IMG/VR virus record: IMGVR_UViG_3300025764_000001
Location: 1-47,499 of that record
Strand: one strand, 5' to 3'
Origin: a virus
Length of the DNA: 47,499 nt
Numbering within the stretch: the first letter of the stretch is position 1; each line of letters begins with the position of its first letter. The position numbers and the translations under genes were made by a program. The notes under the pieces are model-generated. The model was not told the origin of the DNA. It was given only the letters and a program-made list of their open reading frames with translations, and searched no databases. Of the stretch, positions 45,135 through 47,499 are shown one piece after another.

Positions 45135-45523
45135 TTTTTTTTAAACGTGTTCTGAATGACATTGATAATTGGAACGCACATTCCGGTCATGCCTAATCTG
45201 TAAGCGTCACAATCGGGACTTTCATTGTATGTGCGGGGGTCTGAGTCTTCTTTCAGTGTAATTGCCTGTCTGAGTTCATCGCCTGCCAGGAACGGTCCTG
45301 TTGTGGTAATTTTATCCATCGTTGCAATTTTCTGAATGTAATTAGGCTCTTTAAGAAACCCAATTACCTTTTCGCCTGTTTCTGAAATACCTACATAGGC
45401 GTGAACTTTTGAAACTCCGTACTTCTTTGAAAGCTCGATACACTTTTCTTCGATCAAGTCATTGAATGCTTTCTCTTCAACCTCTTTTTGCTGTTCAGCT
45501 GTTAATTCAACTTCTTTCTTCAT
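45131..45523 (-). CDS. Tail assembly chaperone (G-like)
   Basis: A 130-residue protein with an acidic helical N-terminus (MKKEVELTAEQQKEVEEKAF) and a compact alpha/beta middle. It ends in KKK encoded by AAA-AAA-AAA next to TAG, which is a slippery site for the extension at 44955-45134. It lies between the tube and tape measure genes, the usual slot. It would help the tape measure recruit tube subunits. Confidence 0.88.
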   Translation of the reverse strand: MKKEVELTAEQQKEVEEKAFNDLIEEKCIELSKKYGVSKVHAYVGISETGEKVIGFLKEPNYIQKIATMDKITTTGPFLAGDELRQAITLKEDSDPRTYNESPDCDAYRLGMTGMCVPIINVIQNTFKKK

Positions 45524-45936
45524 TATCTATCGATTTGAGCAATGATTAAAGGAATCTTAACAGTCAAGGCGGTGTCGCCTTGTTTTGCGTTAAAAGGGTT
45601 TTCAAGAAACTCACAAGAACGAAGCACGTCAACAGTTGCATCGGCTATCGAGTTACCGTAAGTAACAGGAATATCAAACCAACCAATTGACAAAGGGTCA
45701 CGGTTTGGAGCGGCTGCAATAACTTTCTTCCATTCATCCAGGTAGATTTCAATTGATCCATCGGCCTCAATCTTACCATAACCACGACTTACCGGGCGTT
45801 GACCTGCTCCGTAATTATTGGTTTTATTTTGTTTTTCCTTATACTCGATATTTGTGATACCAGCAACAGGAACGCCAAACAAATTGAATGTTATCGAAGC
45901 CCAACTATATGATTCTCCGTTTATTAAAGGTGTCAT
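45523..45936 (-). CDS. Tail tube protein
   Basis: A 137-residue protein, the expected size for a tube subunit of a contractile tail. It starts MTPLINGESYSWASITFNLF and contains TNIEYKEKQNKTNNYGAGQR and GSIEIYLDEWKKVI, a beta-rich pattern. It lies between sheath and chaperone. It stacks as hexamers inside the sheath. Confidence 0.85.
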   Translation of the reverse strand: MTPLINGESYSWASITFNLFGVPVAGITNIEYKEKQNKTNNYGAGQRPVSRGYGKIEADGSIEIYLDEWKKVIAAAPNRDPLSIGWFDIPVTYGNSIADATVDVLRSCEFLENPFNAKQGDTALTVKIPLIIAQIDR

Positions 45937-45942
45937 AGTTTT

Positions 45943-47469
45943 TTATTTAAAAGATATTGGAACTTGAATATTGCGAGCTATTCCGTTTTCGTTCAGCTTC
46001 ACGTTAACGATAAGTAAACTTGTCGATACGACGTTTTGAGTAGGATCAATATAGACGTCATCTTTTACAACTTCGCCTAAATCCTGATCACGTGCCATTT
46101 GATACAAAGGCTGCAATGCCTGACTTTCAAGAAATGCTATCGTAGTAGCCGCAAGCGTACCGTCCGAGTTCTTTAATAACTTACTTTTCAGATAAGGAAT
46201 TAAAGCCGCGTAAATACCTCTTATTGCTTTGTCGATTACCCGATTGTCATTAATGTAGGCATAGTCTGAAGTAGTTGAAATAGCGCAATGATTGTCGTTA
46301 AAAAATGTACTTGCAACACCTACGTATTTTTGACCAAAGATGTGACGTTTTGCATCAATAGCATCTAGAGCAGAATCAGTTAACAGTGGATCTGTTAAAA
46401 GTTGACCATTAGCAAATGCCGGTATGTCATTTTCAAGTCCGTTACTGATTGAGAACTTAGAAGGTTGCCCGAAGTCTTCAGATACAGCACTAAGTGAAAG
46501 CATGCCCAGTGCAATTCCTAATTGTGTAACCGATTTCCCGGTAGTCAAATAAAGAAATGCGCCTAAAGCACCACCGTCCTGACCAATAACTGAACTTGCT
46601 TTGTTTGCTGTTAAAGTTGAAAGGTCGGCTATTCCTGTAATGTCTGTCTGAGCTTTTAAATCGGCTGCATATAGAGCGGAAAGGGGCTTGTGACGTGCAT
46701 CATTTGAAACTTTGATAACTCCATCAATAAGGGTAAGATCACCGCTTGCGTAGGCCGCAGAATCCTTAAATATACCTACCTGACGTAAACTTCCGTTTGC
46801 TGCTGTTTGCAAAGTAGTAATTTCCGCAAACGTGTAAGGACTTGGAACTGGAAAGAAACCGATCCATAGCTGTGAGTTTGGATTTGCTCTGAAATATTCA
46901 GCAATATGATAATGCCATACAGCTTGTTTTGAAGCGGCCCCTGTTGCAAATTGTGTTAACGTTCCTGCCAGTGTTGCACCGGCTGAAAGAGTAACCGTTA
47001 TCGGACTACCTGAATTTAAAAAGATACCCAAACCAGCACGAGGTCTTATTGTTACCGTTGCGGTTGAATCGCTTGCAGTGTAACCATGTACCAATGTACC
47101 GGCGTTAATTGCTGCTGCAATCGCAATACCTACCTTGTCAGGCGTATTATCTCCCACTACTTTCGTGTAGGTTCCCAGGTCAACAACAACACCAAATGGC
47201 TCAGTAACCTTAATGTTAATCGTATCACCACTGGCTCCAGCGCCTGTTACCAAATACGTTCCGGTTGCTTTTGTCTCATCTGAATAGTCGGCCAAAATAC
47301 CGAGGTTTTCAGCATCCACAATTCCAAACAGCTGCTTAATATTTTTAATAGTTGTAAATCCTAAAGGCAAAGAAGCGGTGTAAAGAATAAGACCGGAAAT
47401 AAAATCCTGACCGGCGGCTACTCTTTGGCTTGCTCCCTGACCTTTTATAAATGTTATATCACCTCTCAT
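45943..47469 (-). CDS. Tail sheath protein
   Basis: A 508-residue protein. The size, the gene order (sheath, tube, chaperones, tape measure) and the C-terminal domain with SALDAIDAKRHIFGQKY, AISTTSDYAYINDNRVID and IRGIYAALIPYLKS match contractile-tail sheaths. The 5' end is repeated at 1-69 because the circle was opened inside this gene. It stores the energy for injection. The small gene upstream is coupled by TAATG. Confidence 0.9.
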   Translation of the reverse strand: MRGDITFIKGQGASQRVAAGQDFISGLILYTASLPLGFTTIKNIKQLFGIVDAENLGILADYSDETKATGTYLVTGAGASGDTINIKVTEPFGVVVDLGTYTKVVGDNTPDKVGIAIAAAINAGTLVHGYTASDSTATVTIRPRAGLGIFLNSGSPITVTLSAGATLAGTLTQFATGAASKQAVWHYHIAEYFRANPNSQLWIGFFPVPSPYTFAEITTLQTAANGSLRQVGIFKDSAAYASGDLTLIDGVIKVSNDARHKPLSALYAADLKAQTDITGIADLSTLTANKASSVIGQDGGALGAFLYLTTGKSVTQLGIALGMLSLSAVSEDFGQPSKFSISNGLENDIPAFANGQLLTDPLLTDSALDAIDAKRHIFGQKYVGVASTFFNDNHCAISTTSDYAYINDNRVIDKAIRGIYAALIPYLKSKLLKNSDGTLAATTIAFLESQALQPLYQMARDQDLGEVVKDDVYIDPTQNVVSTSLLIVNVKLNENGIARNIQVPISFK

Positions 47470-47499
47470 TATTTTACTTTTTTATTGGCTTTCGCCTGT
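47401..47499. repeat. Terminal direct repeat, right copy
   Basis: Identical to bases 1-99. Removing one copy gives a circular genome of about 47,400 bp in which the sheath gene is continuous with the small gene at 69-263. Confidence 0.97.

Noticed and set aside
1-47499. CRISPR array, integrase, transposase or insertion sequence
   Set aside because: I looked for regularly spaced repeats, recombinase motifs and terminal inverted repeats of insertion elements and saw none.

Overview
The window is one complete circular phage genome, opened at an arbitrary point. The first 99 bases are repeated exactly as the last 99, so the unit is about 47,400 bp. Every convincing gene lies on the minus strand, so transcription runs one way round the circle, from high to low coordinates. 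The layout is that of a contractile-tailed virus (myovirus) with Mu-like head, neck and tail genes: DUF935-type portal, MuF protein, DUF1320-like neck protein, sheath, tube, baseplate J. The host is very probably a Bacteroidetes bacterium. The DNA is AT-rich, genes are not preceded by Shine-Dalgarno sites but by A-rich leaders, several intergenic regions carry TAnnTTTG -7 elements, signal peptides end in A-Q, and several proteins match families I know from Bacteroidetes phages (DUF6046, DUF5675, DUF5856, DUF4373-like). Family names come from recognition of the translated sequences; no database search was run.

Layout in transcription order. (1) Early region, about 34.9 kb down to 17.2 kb: many small genes, a DnaQ-like exonuclease, an SbcC/Rad50-like ATPase, RecT, a metallo-beta-lactamase-fold nuclease candidate, a NinG-like protein, a DUF4373-like replication initiator, a TOPRIM-helicase, a C5-cytosine methyltransferase with a second long reading frame inside it, and two homing-endonuclease-type genes. 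(2) From 17.2 kb to 3.7 kb: ParB-methyltransferase, small and large terminase, DUF1320-like neck protein, portal, MuF fused to a metallopeptidase-like domain, neck and tail-completion proteins, baseplate J, a P2-I-like tail protein and a tail fibre. (3) After a promoter-terminator region near 3.65 kb: ClpP-type protease with scaffold, major capsid protein, and, across the join, sheath, tube, frameshifted tail chaperones, tape measure, baseplate hub and spike, and a sialidase-type tail fibre. (4) Lysis block, about 37.8 to 35.3 kb: holin-like and other membrane proteins, a spanin-like protein and a DUF5675 lysozyme-like protein, ending in a hairpin terminator.

Replication and recombination appear self-supplied: initiator, primase/helicase, RecT, SbcC-like ATPase, exonuclease and NinG. 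Two DNA methyltransferases suggest protection against host restriction. I see no integrase, transposase, tRNA gene of full length or CRISPR array, so a strictly lytic life or episomal persistence is more likely than integration.

The most notable observations are: a 239-codon frame embedded in the cytosine methyltransferase gene that itself reads like a known protein family; an A-rich -1 frameshift site in the tail chaperone gene; six copies of the inverted repeat GTTAA-N4-TTAAC, mostly between genes; secretion signals on a tail fibre with sialidase repeats and on a protein encoded between capsid and sheath; a MuF protein with an HExxH toxin-like tail; a 42-nt tRNA-like minihelix; and a promoter followed at once by a terminator ahead of the head operon.
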